Assembly: GCF_035984655.1 (NCBI RefSeq)
Contig: NZ_JAXCHT010000001.1
Location: 248,001-312,000, forward strand
Length of the DNA: 64,000 nucleotides
Direction of reading: 5' to 3'
From: Actimicrobium sp035984655
GTDB taxonomy: Bacteria; Pseudomonadota; Gammaproteobacteria; Burkholderiales; Burkholderiaceae_D
The notes beneath the pieces are model-generated. The model ran no database searches. It had not been told where the DNA came from and worked only from the letters and a program-made list of their open reading frames with translations. The stretch's first letter is position 1. Every line of letters begins with the position of its first letter. The translations under genes were made by a program, and so were the position numbers. Below are positions 16,508 to 25,865 of the stretch, in pieces.

Positions 16508-17490
16508 AGGACTTCGACAAATCCACGCTGATCGCGCTGTTGCTGGTGCCGCTGCTGGCACTGGCGGCCCTGCCGCTGATCGGGTCGCTGCCGACCTGGA
16601 TCACGCTCACCGCTGCCGGGCTGGCGATGGGCATGATCATTTTCATCATCGCCTCGGGGCTGACCCTGATCTTCGGATTGATGGACGTGCTCAACTTCGG
16701 CCATGGCGTGTTCATCGCGCTGGGCGCCTTCGTCGCGGTGACGGTGCTGGGTGCGTTGCCGGAATGGACCAATGCCGATCACCTCGGCCTGAATCTGGCC
16801 GCGCTGGCCTTGGCGATGCTAGCGGCGATGATGGTCGCCGGCGCGGTCGGCTGGCTGTTCGAGCGCGTGATCGTGCGGCTGGTGTACGGCCAGCATCTGA
16901 AGCAGATCCTGATCACGATGGGCGGCATGGTGGTCGGCGAAGAGTTGATCAAGGTGATCTGGGGCGCGCAGCAAATTGCGTTGCCGTTGCCGGCGGCGCT
17001 GCGCGGTGCGCTGGTGGTGGGTGACGCGGCGATCGAGAAGTACCGCGTGCTGGCGGTGGTGGTCGGGCTGGCGGTGTTCCTGACCATGATGCTGGTGCTC
17101 AATCGCACCAAGCTTGGGCTGCTGATTCGCGCCGGCGTGCAGGATCGCGAGATGGTCGAAAGCCTCGGCTACCGGATCCGGCAACTGTTCGTCGGCGTGT
17201 TCGTGGCCGGTTCGGCACTGGCCGGACTGGGCGGCGTGATGTGGGGGCTGTACCAGCAGAACGTGATTCCGCAAATGGGTGCGCAGGTCAATGTGCTGAT
17301 CTTCATCGTCATCATCATCGGCGGGCTGGGCTCGACCGGCGGCTGCTTCCTGGGCGCACTGCTGGTCGGCCTGCTGGCCAACTACACCGGTTTTCTGGTG
17401 CCGAAGGTGGCGTTGTTCTCGAACATCCTGCTGATGGTGGCGATCCTGCTGTGGCGGCCGCAAGGCCTTTTCCCGGTGACGTCGCGATGA
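16504..17490 (+). CDS. ABC transporter permease, LivH type
   Basis: The 328-residue integral membrane protein has about eight to nine hydrophobic segments and the family features GLTLIFGLMDVLNFGHGVFIALGAF-like text (residues about 52-76) and GGLGSTGGCFLGALLVGLL. It starts on the last 4 bases of the LivF-type gene and overlaps the next permease by 4 bases. Confidence 0.92.
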   Translation: MKDFDKSTLIALLLVPLLALAALPLIGSLPTWITLTAAGLAMGMIIFIIASGLTLIFGLMDVLNFGHGVFIALGAFVAVTVLGALPEWTNADHLGLNLAALALAMLAAMMVAGAVGWLFERVIVRLVYGQHLKQILITMGGMVVGEELIKVIWGAQQIALPLPAALRGALVVGDAAIEKYRVLAVVVGLAVFLTMMLVLNRTKLGLLIRAGVQDREMVESLGYRIRQLFVGVFVAGSALAGLGGVMWGLYQQNVIPQMGAQVNVLIFIVIIIGGLGSTGGCFLGALLVGLLANYTGFLVPKVALFSNILLMVAILLWRPQGLFPVTSR

Positions 17491-18527
17491 TCGCCCGCCT
17501 GCTGTCCCATGACCTGCCGCGCAGCCGCGTGCTGACGGTGCTGCTGCTGCTGATCGTGCTCGGGCTGGCCTTTGCGCCCTTCATTTTTCCCGGTGCGAAG
17601 GCGCTCAATGTCGCCGCCAAGATCCTGATCTTCATCGTGCTGGTGGCCAGCTATGACCTGCTGCTGGGTTACACCGGTATCGTCTCGTTCGCCCACACGA
17701 TGTTCTTTGGCATCGGCGCCTACGGGGTGGCGATTGCCAGCACGCGCATGGGGCCGAGCTGGGCCGAGCTGGCGGTCGGCATCGGCGCGGCGGTGCTGCT
17801 GTCGTTGCTGCTGTCGCTGGTGATCGGGCTGTTCTCGTTGCGGGTGCGAGCGATCTTTTACGCGATGATCACGCTGGCCGTGGCGGCGGCCTTCCAGACG
17901 CTGGCGTCGCAACTGGCCGAACTCACCGGCGGTGAAGACGGGCTGAACTTCAAGCTGCCCGAGATGCTCTCGCCGGCCTATGAGATCGGCCCGTATTTCA
18001 ACGGCAAGCTGCTGACCTACTACCTGGTTTTCGTCAGCGCGGTGGTGCTGTTCCTGGCCATGCTGCGGATCGTCAACTCGCCGTTCGGGCGGGTGCTGCA
18101 GGCAATTCGCGAGAATGACTTCCGGGCCGAGGCGATCGGCTATCGCACCGTGATTTTCCGCACCCTGTCGAACGTGCTGGCGGCGGTGTTTGCCACGCTG
18201 GCCGGCGCGCTGCTGGCGATCTGGCTGCGCTACAACGGCGCCGATACCTCGCTGTCGTTCGAGATCATGATCGACATCCTGCTGATCGTCGTCATCGGTG
18301 GCATGGGCACGTTGTATGGCGCCGTGGCGGGTGCGACGATTTTCATCCTGGCGCAAAGTTATCTGCAGGATCTGATGGCACTCGGCGCCAACGCCACCCA
18401 GGGCATCCCGTTGCTGTCGGCGCTGCTGTCGCCGGACCGCTGGTTGCTGTGGCTGGGTGTATTGTTTGTGCTGTCGGTGTACTTTTTCCCGACCGGGATA
18501 GTGGGTCGGTTGCGGGCATGGAAGTGA
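17487..18527 (+). CDS. ABC transporter permease, LivM type
   Basis: The 346-residue membrane protein shows the LivM pattern DLLLGYTGIVSFAHTMFFGI and, near the C-terminus, IVVIGGMGTLYGAVAGA. The ATG at 17487 overlaps the preceding stop by 4 bases; the frame stays open upstream but that is coding sequence of the LivH gene. It is the last transporter component and is followed after 46 bases by a thiolase gene on the same strand. Confidence 0.92.
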   Translation: MIARLLSHDLPRSRVLTVLLLLIVLGLAFAPFIFPGAKALNVAAKILIFIVLVASYDLLLGYTGIVSFAHTMFFGIGAYGVAIASTRMGPSWAELAVGIGAAVLLSLLLSLVIGLFSLRVRAIFYAMITLAVAAAFQTLASQLAELTGGEDGLNFKLPEMLSPAYEIGPYFNGKLLTYYLVFVSAVVLFLAMLRIVNSPFGRVLQAIRENDFRAEAIGYRTVIFRTLSNVLAAVFATLAGALLAIWLRYNGADTSLSFEIMIDILLIVVIGGMGTLYGAVAGATIFILAQSYLQDLMALGANATQGIPLLSALLSPDRWLLWLGVLFVLSVYFFPTGIVGRLRAWK

Positions 18528-18573
18528 TGCCGGCAAGTTGCCCGGATAATCGTACCGCACGCAGGGAGTCGAG

Positions 18574-19749
18574 ATGAACAAAGCAAAAGTGATTGGCGTA
18601 GGCATGGTGCCGTTCGTCAAGCCGGGCCGGCACGATCCCTATGAAGTCATGGCGGGCAAGGCGATCTGCGCGGCGCTGGCGGACGCCGGCATCGACTATG
18701 CGCACGTCGAGCAGGCCTATGCGAGCTACGTCTACGGCGACTCGACCTGTGGCCAGACCGCGCTGTACGGGGTCGGCATGAGCGGCATTCCGGTCATCAA
18801 TGTCAACAACAATTGCTCCTCCGGCTCGACGGCGCTATTCCTGGCACGGCAGGCGGTGGAATCCGGCGCGGTCGAGTGTGCGCTGGCGTTTGGCTTCGAA
18901 GAAATGCGCGCCGGCGCTCTCGGCACGGCATGGGATGACCGCACTTCGCCGCTCGACCTGTTCGACCAAAAACTCAATGCGCTGTACCCCTCGGCGCCGG
19001 CCGCGCCGATTGCATTGCGCGTGTTTGGCGCGGCTGCCAACGAGTATCTGGCCAACACCGGCGCCGATCCCGACATCTTTGCCAAGGTCGCCGTCAAGAC
19101 GCGCCGCCACGCCATCAACAACCCTTATGCCTTGTTCACCCAGACGCTGACGGTGGACGATGTGATGACCGCACCGATCATTTATCCGGATTATCTGACG
19201 CGCCTCGAAGCGTGCCCGCCGTCGTGCGGTGCGGCTGCGGTGATCGTGGCGTCGGCCGGATTCGCGCGGCGCCACGGCCTGCGCAATGCGGTGACCATCC
19301 GGGCCCAGACCATGGCGACCGATCGTCCCGCTTCCTTCACCAGCGCGATCAATCTGGTGGGCGCGGACATGACGCGCCGCGCCGCTGCGGCGGCCTTCGA
19401 GCAGGCCGGCCTGGCACGCGAAGACATCCAGGTGGTCGAGCTGCATGATTGTTTTACGCCCAACGAAGTGATCAGCTACGAAGCGCTGGGCCTGTGCGAG
19501 GAAGGCGGCGCCGAGGACTTCATCGACCGCGCCGACAATACGTACGGCGGCAAGTACGTGGTCAACCCGTCGGGCGGATTGATGAGCAAGGGACATCCGC
19601 TGGGCGCGACCGGTCTGGCGCAATGCACCGAACTGGTCTGGCAGTTGCGCGGCGCGGCCGGTGCGCGACAGGTCGACGGCGCGCGCTTTGCCCTGCAACA
19701 CAATCTGGGTTTGGGCGGCGCGGTGGTGGTGACGCTCTACGAAGCCTGA
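18574..19749 (+). CDS. Thiolase-family protein (SCP-x/lipid-transfer type)
   Basis: The 391-residue protein belongs to the thiolase superfamily subgroup annotated as lipid-transfer/SCP-x thiolases. The nucleophile cysteine is in NNNCSSGSTALFLA (near residue 80), the second-loop histidine is in VELHDCFTPNE, and SGGLMSKGHPLGATG carries the third histidine. GAAAVIVA is also typical. These proteins cleave or condense 3-oxoacyl-CoA thioesters. Co-direction with the ABC cluster suggests that the imported compound is degraded as a CoA ester. GGGAG at 18563-18567 precedes the ATG. Confidence 0.85.
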   Translation: MNKAKVIGVGMVPFVKPGRHDPYEVMAGKAICAALADAGIDYAHVEQAYASYVYGDSTCGQTALYGVGMSGIPVINVNNNCSSGSTALFLARQAVESGAVECALAFGFEEMRAGALGTAWDDRTSPLDLFDQKLNALYPSAPAAPIALRVFGAAANEYLANTGADPDIFAKVAVKTRRHAINNPYALFTQTLTVDDVMTAPIIYPDYLTRLEACPPSCGAAAVIVASAGFARRHGLRNAVTIRAQTMATDRPASFTSAINLVGADMTRRAAAAAFEQAGLAREDIQVVELHDCFTPNEVISYEALGLCEEGGAEDFIDRADNTYGGKYVVNPSGGLMSKGHPLGATGLAQCTELVWQLRGAAGARQVDGARFALQHNLGLGGAVVVTLYEA

Positions 19750-19962
19750 CGCCGTGGCAGATTCGTTCCGGTCAATCGCCGCGAATGATACCGACAGGAA
19801 TATTTCTTGAGCAACCCTTTGTGTTGGCAGACCATTATCGACATCGCTTGCGTAGCTGCCTGCGTGCAAAAAGCTTCACGGTAATGCCCGATTAGTAGCA
19901 CGCCTTCGGCGACATCGTGCGCAAAAACAAGCATCGTTGTGCAGGTGTCTTTTCTTGGATGA

Positions 19963-22900
19963 ATGACTGCCTTTCGAAGTCGATTTCCGTATACGATTCC
20001 TGAACAAGCCCACGGACTACAATCGATTGCCAGAGTGTCATTACCTCGTTTCTTCAAACTCAAACTCCTGTTTCTGCTACTGATCCTGATTGCAGTGGCG
20101 GCCGGGTTGGCCGTACGCGAAATGCATTCGTCGCAAATCCAGGCGAAGTACTTTTCGGAGATCGCGCGCGACCTCAAATTCGCGCCCGGCACCGGGCCCT
20201 CGCCATCGATCCGCTTTCCCAAGACCGGCCCCTACGACGAGCGTCTCGGCTACAGCCGGATCGGCGAATTTACCGACCTGCTGGGCAAGCGCGACTTTGT
20301 CGTCGCCGAGCAGGCGCGCATGTCGCCGGCCCTGTTGCATCTGGGCCTGCCGCCGATTTATCGTGAAAAGGACCAGGCCGGACTGCGCCTGCTCGATCGC
20401 TCGCAGCAGCCGCTGTACGCGCCGCGTTCGCCCGGGCGGGTGTACGCCAGCTTCGACGCGATTCCAATCGTGTTGATCGAGTCACTGCTGTTCATTGAAG
20501 ACCGCGAACTGCTCGATGCGCGTTATCCGAAACGCAATCCTGCCGTCAACTGGAGCCGCCTCAGCCGCGCCGTGGTCGATCACGCGGTGCAGGTGGTCAT
20601 TCCGTCGCATGATTCCCCGGGCGCCAGCACGCTGATCACGCAAATCGAAAAGTACCGCCACTCGCCCGACGGCCGCACCATGTCGGCCAACGACAAGCTT
20701 GAACAAATGAAAGCGGCATCGATCCGCGCCTACCTCGGCGGCGAAGACAATCTGGACAGCCGGCGGCAGGCGGTGCTGGCCTATCTGAACACCGTGCCAC
20801 TGACCGCCAAGGCCGGCTACGGCGAGATCAATGGTCTCGGCGATGGCATGTGGGCCTGGTACGGGCGCGACTTCACCGAGATCAATGGCTTGCTCAAGGA
20901 TGCCAGGACAGTCGCCGATCCGGCCACGCTGGGGCGCACGGCGGAGGCCTACAAGCAGGCCTTGTCGCTGATGATTGCCCAGCGCCGGCCCTCGTACTAC
21001 CTGCGCGAAGGCACGCCGGCGCTGCTCGAACTGACCAACCAGCATCTGCGCCTGCTGGCCGGCGCCGGCGTCATTTCTCCGGCCTTGCTGAAGGCGACCT
21101 TGCCGCTCAAGTTGCAGTTGAATCAGGGCGTCGTCAACGAGCCGGCCAGTTCGTTCATCGCACGCAAGGCCATCAATGCACTGCGGGTGGAGTTGTCCAG
21201 CATGTTGCGGGTGCCGCAACTGTATGACCTCGACCGCTACGACCTGACCGCGCAAACCACGCTGGACGGTCCGGCCCAGCTGGCGATCACCACCGCGCTG
21301 CGGCAACTGAAGACGACTGCCGGCGCCAAGACGGCCGGTTTGTATGGCCACAACCTGCTCAGCAGCGGCGATGTGCCGGAACGCCTGACCTTCAGCTTCA
21401 CCCTGTTCGAGCGCGCCGCCGACGCCAATCTGCTGCGCGTGCAAACCGACAATCTGGACCAGCCATTCGACATCAACAGCGGCGCGCGCCTGAACCTCGG
21501 CTCCACCGCCAAGTTGCGCACGCTGATCACCTACCTGCAGATCATCAGCAAGCTGCATCAGGAATATGGCGCCATGGACGCGGCAAGCCTGCGCAAGACC
21601 GATATCGACAAGCGCGATGTGCTGGCCCACTGGGCGCGCGACTGGTGCATCGACAATCCCGGCGGGGGCCTGCCCGAGATTCTCGAAGCGGCGATGTTGC
21701 GAACCTATTCCGGCAATCCCGGCGAACGGTTTTTTACCGGCGGCGGGCTGCAGCAATTCGAGAACTTCGAGCCCTCTGAAAACAGCCGCATCATGACGGT
21801 GCGCGAGAGTTTTCAGCACTCGGTCAATCTGGTGTTCGTGCGCCTGATGCGCGACATCGTGCGCCATTACGGCACCACCGGTTCGAACGAGGGCTTGCAG
21901 GATCTGGCGAAGACGGTGAGCCCCGCCGCCGATGTCGCCGCGGCCGACCCCGATCAGCTTGCCAAGGCCAAGCGGCAGGCGGTGCTGGCGCGTTTTGCCG
22001 ACAAGGAAGGGCGCGAATTCCTGGTCCGCTTCTACAAGAAATATGCCGGCAAAAACGCCGAGGAAGCGCAGCAGATGCTGATCGACGCCCTGGGCGTGAC
22101 GCCGAAGCGGCTGACCATCGTGTTTCGCAGCCTGCATCCGGACGCGCCGGTCGATCAGCTCGGTGCGTTCCTGCGCGCTCGCCTGCCGAACGTTGCCTTC
22201 GAAGCCGCCACCGTGCAACGGCTGTACGACGGCTTCGACCCGGCCACGATTTCCCTCAACGACCGCGGCTATCTGGCCGGTGTGCATCCGCTCGAATTGT
22301 GGCTGGTCGGGTATCTGGCGCAGCATCCCGGCGCGACGATGACGCAGGCCGCCGATGCCAGCCGCGACGAACGGCAGCAGGTGTATGGCTGGCTGTTCAA
22401 GACCCGCAACAGCCGAACGCAGGAGTCGCGCATTCACCAGATGCTGGAGTTCGATGCCTTCGCGCAGATCGCGCGCGACTGGCGCCAGCTCGGCTACCCC
22501 TTCCAGGCCCTGACGCCCTCGTATGCGACGGCGCTGGGCGCCTCCGGCGACCGGCCTGCCTCGCTGGCGTATTTGATGGGAATCATCGTCAACAAGGGTG
22601 TGGCCATGCCAGGCAACGATTTGCAGAGCCTGCACTTCGCCGCCGGCACGCCCTACGAGACACGCTTCGTGCACCAGCCCGGCCATGGGCAGCGCGTCAT
22701 CCCGGCTGAAATCGCCGAGGTGGTGCGCCGTTCCCTGGTCGATGTGGTTGACGGCGGCACTGCGGTGCGTCTGAAGGGCGGCTTCAAGCGTACCGACGGC
22801 AGCATCATCGACATCGGCGGAAAAACCGGCACCGGCGATCAGCGCTTTGAAACCTACGGGCGCGGCGGCCGCCTCATTGAATCACGCGCGGTCAATCGCT

Positions 22901-23136
22901 CGGCGACCTTCGTGTTCCTGATTGGCGACCGGTTTTTCGGCACCATCACCGCATATGTGCACGAGCCTTACGCCGCCGACTTTTCCTTCACCAGCGCGTT
23001 GACGGTGCAATTGCTCAAATCGCTGATGCCCGCGCTGCAACCGCTGGTGAAGGAACGCGACGCGGAGTTGCCGCTGAAATCGACGCCGGTCATGACCGAT
23101 TCCGCCCCGGTCATCGAAAAACTGGCGGGCAAATAG
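19963..23136 (+). CDS. Class A penicillin-binding protein-like, atypical
   Basis: This 1057-residue protein has a cytoplasmic N-terminus, one membrane helix (about 32-50), a GT51 peptidoglycan transglycosylase domain and a transpeptidase domain. GT51 features are IEDRELL (Glu179) and GASTLITQ (220-227). Transpeptidase motifs are present: S514-T-A-K, S620-V-N and K954-T-G. The gap of about 330 residues between SxN and KTG is far longer than usual and includes extra helical text such as KYAGKNAEEAQQML and TRNSRTQESRIHQ. The start is uncertain: a GTG at 20035 would still keep the membrane helix. The role is probably specialised cell-wall synthesis. Confidence 0.8.
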   Translation: MTAFRSRFPYTIPEQAHGLQSIARVSLPRFFKLKLLFLLLILIAVAAGLAVREMHSSQIQAKYFSEIARDLKFAPGTGPSPSIRFPKTGPYDERLGYSRIGEFTDLLGKRDFVVAEQARMSPALLHLGLPPIYREKDQAGLRLLDRSQQPLYAPRSPGRVYASFDAIPIVLIESLLFIEDRELLDARYPKRNPAVNWSRLSRAVVDHAVQVVIPSHDSPGASTLITQIEKYRHSPDGRTMSANDKLEQMKAASIRAYLGGEDNLDSRRQAVLAYLNTVPLTAKAGYGEINGLGDGMWAWYGRDFTEINGLLKDARTVADPATLGRTAEAYKQALSLMIAQRRPSYYLREGTPALLELTNQHLRLLAGAGVISPALLKATLPLKLQLNQGVVNEPASSFIARKAINALRVELSSMLRVPQLYDLDRYDLTAQTTLDGPAQLAITTALRQLKTTAGAKTAGLYGHNLLSSGDVPERLTFSFTLFERAADANLLRVQTDNLDQPFDINSGARLNLGSTAKLRTLITYLQIISKLHQEYGAMDAASLRKTDIDKRDVLAHWARDWCIDNPGGGLPEILEAAMLRTYSGNPGERFFTGGGLQQFENFEPSENSRIMTVRESFQHSVNLVFVRLMRDIVRHYGTTGSNEGLQDLAKTVSPAADVAAADPDQLAKAKRQAVLARFADKEGREFLVRFYKKYAGKNAEEAQQMLIDALGVTPKRLTIVFRSLHPDAPVDQLGAFLRARLPNVAFEAATVQRLYDGFDPATISLNDRGYLAGVHPLELWLVGYLAQHPGATMTQAADASRDERQQVYGWLFKTRNSRTQESRIHQMLEFDAFAQIARDWRQLGYPFQALTPSYATALGASGDRPASLAYLMGIIVNKGVAMPGNDLQSLHFAAGTPYETRFVHQPGHGQRVIPAEIAEVVRRSLVDVVDGGTAVRLKGGFKRTDGSIIDIGGKTGTGDQRFETYGRGGRLIESRAVNRSATFVFLIGDRFFGTITAYVHEPYAADFSFTSALTVQLLKSLMPALQPLVKERDAELPLKSTPVMTDSAPVIEKLAGK

Positions 23137-23318
23137 CGGCGCCGTTGTGTCCGTCGCGACAGCGCGCCGCGAAATTTGCTTCCTGTTTGCGCGAATCGGT
23201 AAACCGCCTCGGTTCACCGCCTTGCAGGGGTTTTCAATTCTGTCCGGCGTGATTAGACTTTTCGCAGGTGCACCGATTGACGGTGCTTTCCCCGCGACCC
23301 CTTCGCGAGAGGACTGCG

Positions 23319-23687
23319 ATGAACAACCCCGTAGGCTGGTTCGAAATTTATGTCGATGACATGCCCCGCGCCAAGGCATTCTATGAATCCGTATTCGAAA
23401 CCCGACTCACCCGGCTCGACACACCCGGGCTGGAGATGTGGGCATTCCCAATGCAGGAAGACGGTACCGGTGCCAGCGGGGCGCTGGTCAACATGCCGGG
23501 CTTCAGCGCCGGCGCCAACAGCGTGCTGGTGTACTTTCATTGCACGAATTGCGCCATGGAAGCAGAGCGGGCGGTCAAGGCCGGCGGCCGGATTCAGAAG
23601 CAGAAGACCGCCATCGGCGAGTACGGCAATATTGCCCTGGTGTTCGACACCGAGGGCAACATGATCGGCCTGCATTCCATGCAATGA
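23319..23687 (+). CDS. VOC family (glyoxalase/bleomycin resistance-like) protein
   Basis: The 122-residue protein has the vicinal-oxygen-chelate fold: VGWFEIYVDDMPRAKAFYE at the N-terminus and YGNIALVFDTEGNMIGLHS at the C-terminus. The substrate is unknown. A strong ribosome site GAGAGGA (23306-23312) sits before the ATG at 23319. The gene is convergent with the MBL-fold gene, only 21 bases apart. Confidence 0.85.
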   Translation: MNNPVGWFEIYVDDMPRAKAFYESVFETRLTRLDTPGLEMWAFPMQEDGTGASGALVNMPGFSAGANSVLVYFHCTNCAMEAERAVKAGGRIQKQKTAIGEYGNIALVFDTEGNMIGLHSMQ

Positions 23688-23708
23688 GCGGCGTGGCGCC
23701 ACCGGCGC

Positions 23709-24632
23709 TCAGCCGCGATTGAGCAACAGCGGGCCGCTGACAGTGGCGGCGCCGACCCGCAGGAGCTGGCCGACCGCCCAGTCGGCCAGCTCCTGCGTGG
23801 GCAAGCGCAGGAAGCGCTGGTTCGCCTCGCGAAACAGCCGCATCTCACCCAACAGCACCGGCACCTGATCGAGCGCCAGTTGCTGGCGTTCCAGCAGCAG
23901 GAACTTCAACAACACCTTGATGGCGTTCTGCGCATTGCGCACCGGATCGGCAGCGAGATAATCGAGGCGCGAATACGCCAGATCAAGAGCCGCCTCGACG
24001 CCGGCAAATGGCGCGCCATGGCCCGGAATCACCAGCCGCACGTCCAGCGCCGCAATCAGGTCGAGCGTGGCACGGGCTTCGACAAAGCCCGAGGCGCCAT
24101 CGAGTTCCGGAAAAATCACACCAAACCCGTTTTGCCACAGCGCGTCGGCCGAAATCAGGATGCGTTCGGTGGCGCAATACAGGATCAGCGAATGCGGATC
24201 ATGCCCCGGCGCGCCCAGTGCCTGCCAATCCATGTCGCCCAGCACGAGCGCATCGCCCGGCGCCAGCGTGGCATCGAAAGCGAAGGGGGGGCACTGCTGG
24301 CCGGTGGCGGCGAAACTGAGCGCATCGACATCCCAGTCGCGCACCGCGCCGGCTTCGGCGGCCGGAATCACTGTGCGGCAGGCATAGCGCTGCTGCAACG
24401 CCGCGTTGCCGCCGCAATGGTCGGAATGCAGATGGGTATTGACCAGCAGATCGAGCGGCCGCGCCTGCAGGCAATGTCCCACCAGTGCCAGCGTCTGGGT
24501 CGCATGACTGACATAACCGCTGTCGACCAGCGCGGTTTGCGCGCGCCCGATGAACAACACGTTGTTCGAGGACAGCCAGCCGCGCTCGAACACCTGCATG
24601 CCGGGCGGCAGCGCCAGCGGCTGGTCAGACAT
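23709..24632 (-). CDS. MBL-fold metallohydrolase
   Basis: The 307-residue protein has the metallo-beta-lactamase zinc motif NTHLHSDHCGGN (His67, His69, Asp71, His72), GAPGHDPHSLILYC for the next metal histidine and LVIPGHGAPF for the last. Hydrolysis of a thioester, lactone or phosphoester cannot be told apart by sequence. The start at 24632 overlaps the DUF1289 gene by 8 bases. A C-terminal helical extension (LLKFLLLERQQLALDQVP) is seen. Confidence 0.85.
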   Translation of the reverse strand: MSDQPLALPPGMQVFERGWLSSNNVLFIGRAQTALVDSGYVSHATQTLALVGHCLQARPLDLLVNTHLHSDHCGGNAALQQRYACRTVIPAAEAGAVRDWDVDALSFAATGQQCPPFAFDATLAPGDALVLGDMDWQALGAPGHDPHSLILYCATERILISADALWQNGFGVIFPELDGASGFVEARATLDLIAALDVRLVIPGHGAPFAGVEAALDLAYSRLDYLAADPVRNAQNAIKVLLKFLLLERQQLALDQVPVLLGEMRLFREANQRFLRLPTQELADWAVGQLLRVGAATVSGPLLLNRG

Positions 24633-24867
24633 TGGCGCGACGCCGGTTAATGGCATGCCAGATGCCACGCTTGCTGGCCTCGGAAGCCCCGCCCCAGGCC
24701 ACGATTTCATCGATGTCGCGCTGGCAGCCCTGGCACAGTCCGGTATCCGGGTCCATCTGGCACAGGCCGATGCAGGGCGACGGCACCGCAGCCGCGCCAT
24801 TGACCGGGTCGAACGTGATCAGTGCCTCGGGCGGCAAATGGTTGGCGTTGGGTTGATCAGGAGGCAT
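24625..24867 (-). CDS. DUF1289 small cysteine protein
   Basis: The 80-residue protein has the DUF1289 core CIGLCQMDPDTGLCQGCQRD, four cysteines that could bind a metal or an iron-sulfur cluster, followed by the aromatic IVAWGG. The function is unknown. It is translationally coupled to the MBL-fold gene through an 8-base overlap. Confidence 0.85.
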   Translation of the reverse strand: MPPDQPNANHLPPEALITFDPVNGAAAVPSPCIGLCQMDPDTGLCQGCQRDIDEIVAWGGASEASKRGIWHAINRRRANV

Positions 24868-24978
24868 GGTTGCGGTGGCGATGACAGGACCCCGATTATG
24901 CCCGCTTGCCGCGTGTCAGGCATGGTGGCGAATGATCGGTGGTAGGCTGACAGCCACTTCAACTTGCAGGAGACGCAC

Positions 24979-25230
24979 ATGCCATCCGAAAAAATTGGTG
25001 ACTATGAAATTGAATTTACCGGTGTCGCCATGCCCGACGGCGACGGCTGGGCCGCGCATCTGACCATCGTCGGTCCGTCGCCGAACCCGATGCACCGCAA
25101 CATCACGTTCACCGAACAACGGGTCGCGGTCGAAACGGTTTTCCCGGATGCCGCCGCCGCGGAAGCCGAAGCGCGCCGGATTGGCGTCGAGATGCTGGAA
25201 GCACCGGCGCCGACCAACGGCGCACCCTGA
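24979..25230 (+). CDS. Small hypothetical protein
   Basis: This is an 83-residue protein of unrecognised family. The ATG at 24979 is preceded by CAGGAGA (24967-24973). The text has beta-strand-rich beginnings (KIGDYEIEFTGVAM, GWAAHLTIVG) and a C-terminal Ala/Glu-rich helix (AAAAEAEARRIGVEML). No signal peptide or membrane segment is visible. It is probably cytoplasmic and real because codon use and ribosome site are good. Confidence 0.65.
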   Translation: MPSEKIGDYEIEFTGVAMPDGDGWAAHLTIVGPSPNPMHRNITFTEQRVAVETVFPDAAAAEAEARRIGVEMLEAPAPTNGAP

Positions 25231-25372
25231 GCGGCGCTGCGACTGGCAAGCGTTGCGGCTAGCCGCCGCGGCCAATCTCATTTCGCGCGCGTTTGCATGT
25301 CCGAACCCGGCCAGACATCGCGCGGTTACTTCCTGATGATGGTGGCTCTCTCATTCATCGGCAGAAACCATC

Positions 25373-25843
25373 ATGGATTCCTTCCAGCTCATCGGCCTTG
25401 CGGCCGAACCCTTCGCGCCACTATTCGCCCTGTCCGATCAACGACTCATCGAGCGCAACATGCGGCGGGTCATTGCCACCGGGTCATCAGGGTATCCGTG
25501 CCGCGTCAGCCTCGACGACGCCGAAGTCGGTGACGAGTTGTTGTTGCTCGAATTTGTCCATCAGCCGGCCGCGTCGCCGTATCGCAGCAGCGGTCCGATT
25601 TTTGTTCGCAAGGGCGTCGCGCAGAAAGCACTGCCAGCCGGGACCCTTACCGATTACGTGCGTCGTCGCATGATGTCGGTGCGCGCCTACGACGCGGCAG
25701 GAATGATGCTGGATGCATCGCTGTGCGATGGCAAGGTGGTCGATGCCGAGATCATGCGTCTGCTTGCCAACCAGGCAGTGGACCACCTGCATCTGCACAA
25801 TGCGACGCGGGGATGTTTTTCGTGCCGGGTAAATCGGGCCTGA
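25373..25843 (+). CDS. DUF1203 family protein
   Basis: The 156-residue protein resembles DUF1203: GYPCRVSLDDAEVGDELLLLEF, then SPYRSSGPIFVRKG and VRAYDAAGMM. DUF1203 has no established role. It has no signal peptide. The C-terminus HLHNATRGCFSCRV is cysteine containing, as in the family. It lies in a short intergenic stretch with no clear promoter, convergent with the GumN-like gene 22 bases away. Confidence 0.75.
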   Translation: MDSFQLIGLAAEPFAPLFALSDQRLIERNMRRVIATGSSGYPCRVSLDDAEVGDELLLLEFVHQPAASPYRSSGPIFVRKGVAQKALPAGTLTDYVRRRMMSVRAYDAAGMMLDASLCDGKVVDAEIMRLLANQAVDHLHLHNATRGCFSCRVNRA

Positions 25844-25865
25844 CAGGCCGATCCCGCGCTGCGCA

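Noticed and set aside
19750..19962. Minus-strand frame 19737-20222 as a regulator upstream of the PBP gene
   Set aside because: No helix-turn-helix or other family features were seen, and much of it is antisense to the PBP N-terminus.
20482..22686. Minus-strand open frame of 734 codons opposite the PBP-like gene
   Set aside because: The opposite strand encodes all penicillin-binding and transglycosylase motifs; the antisense product has no recognisable domain.
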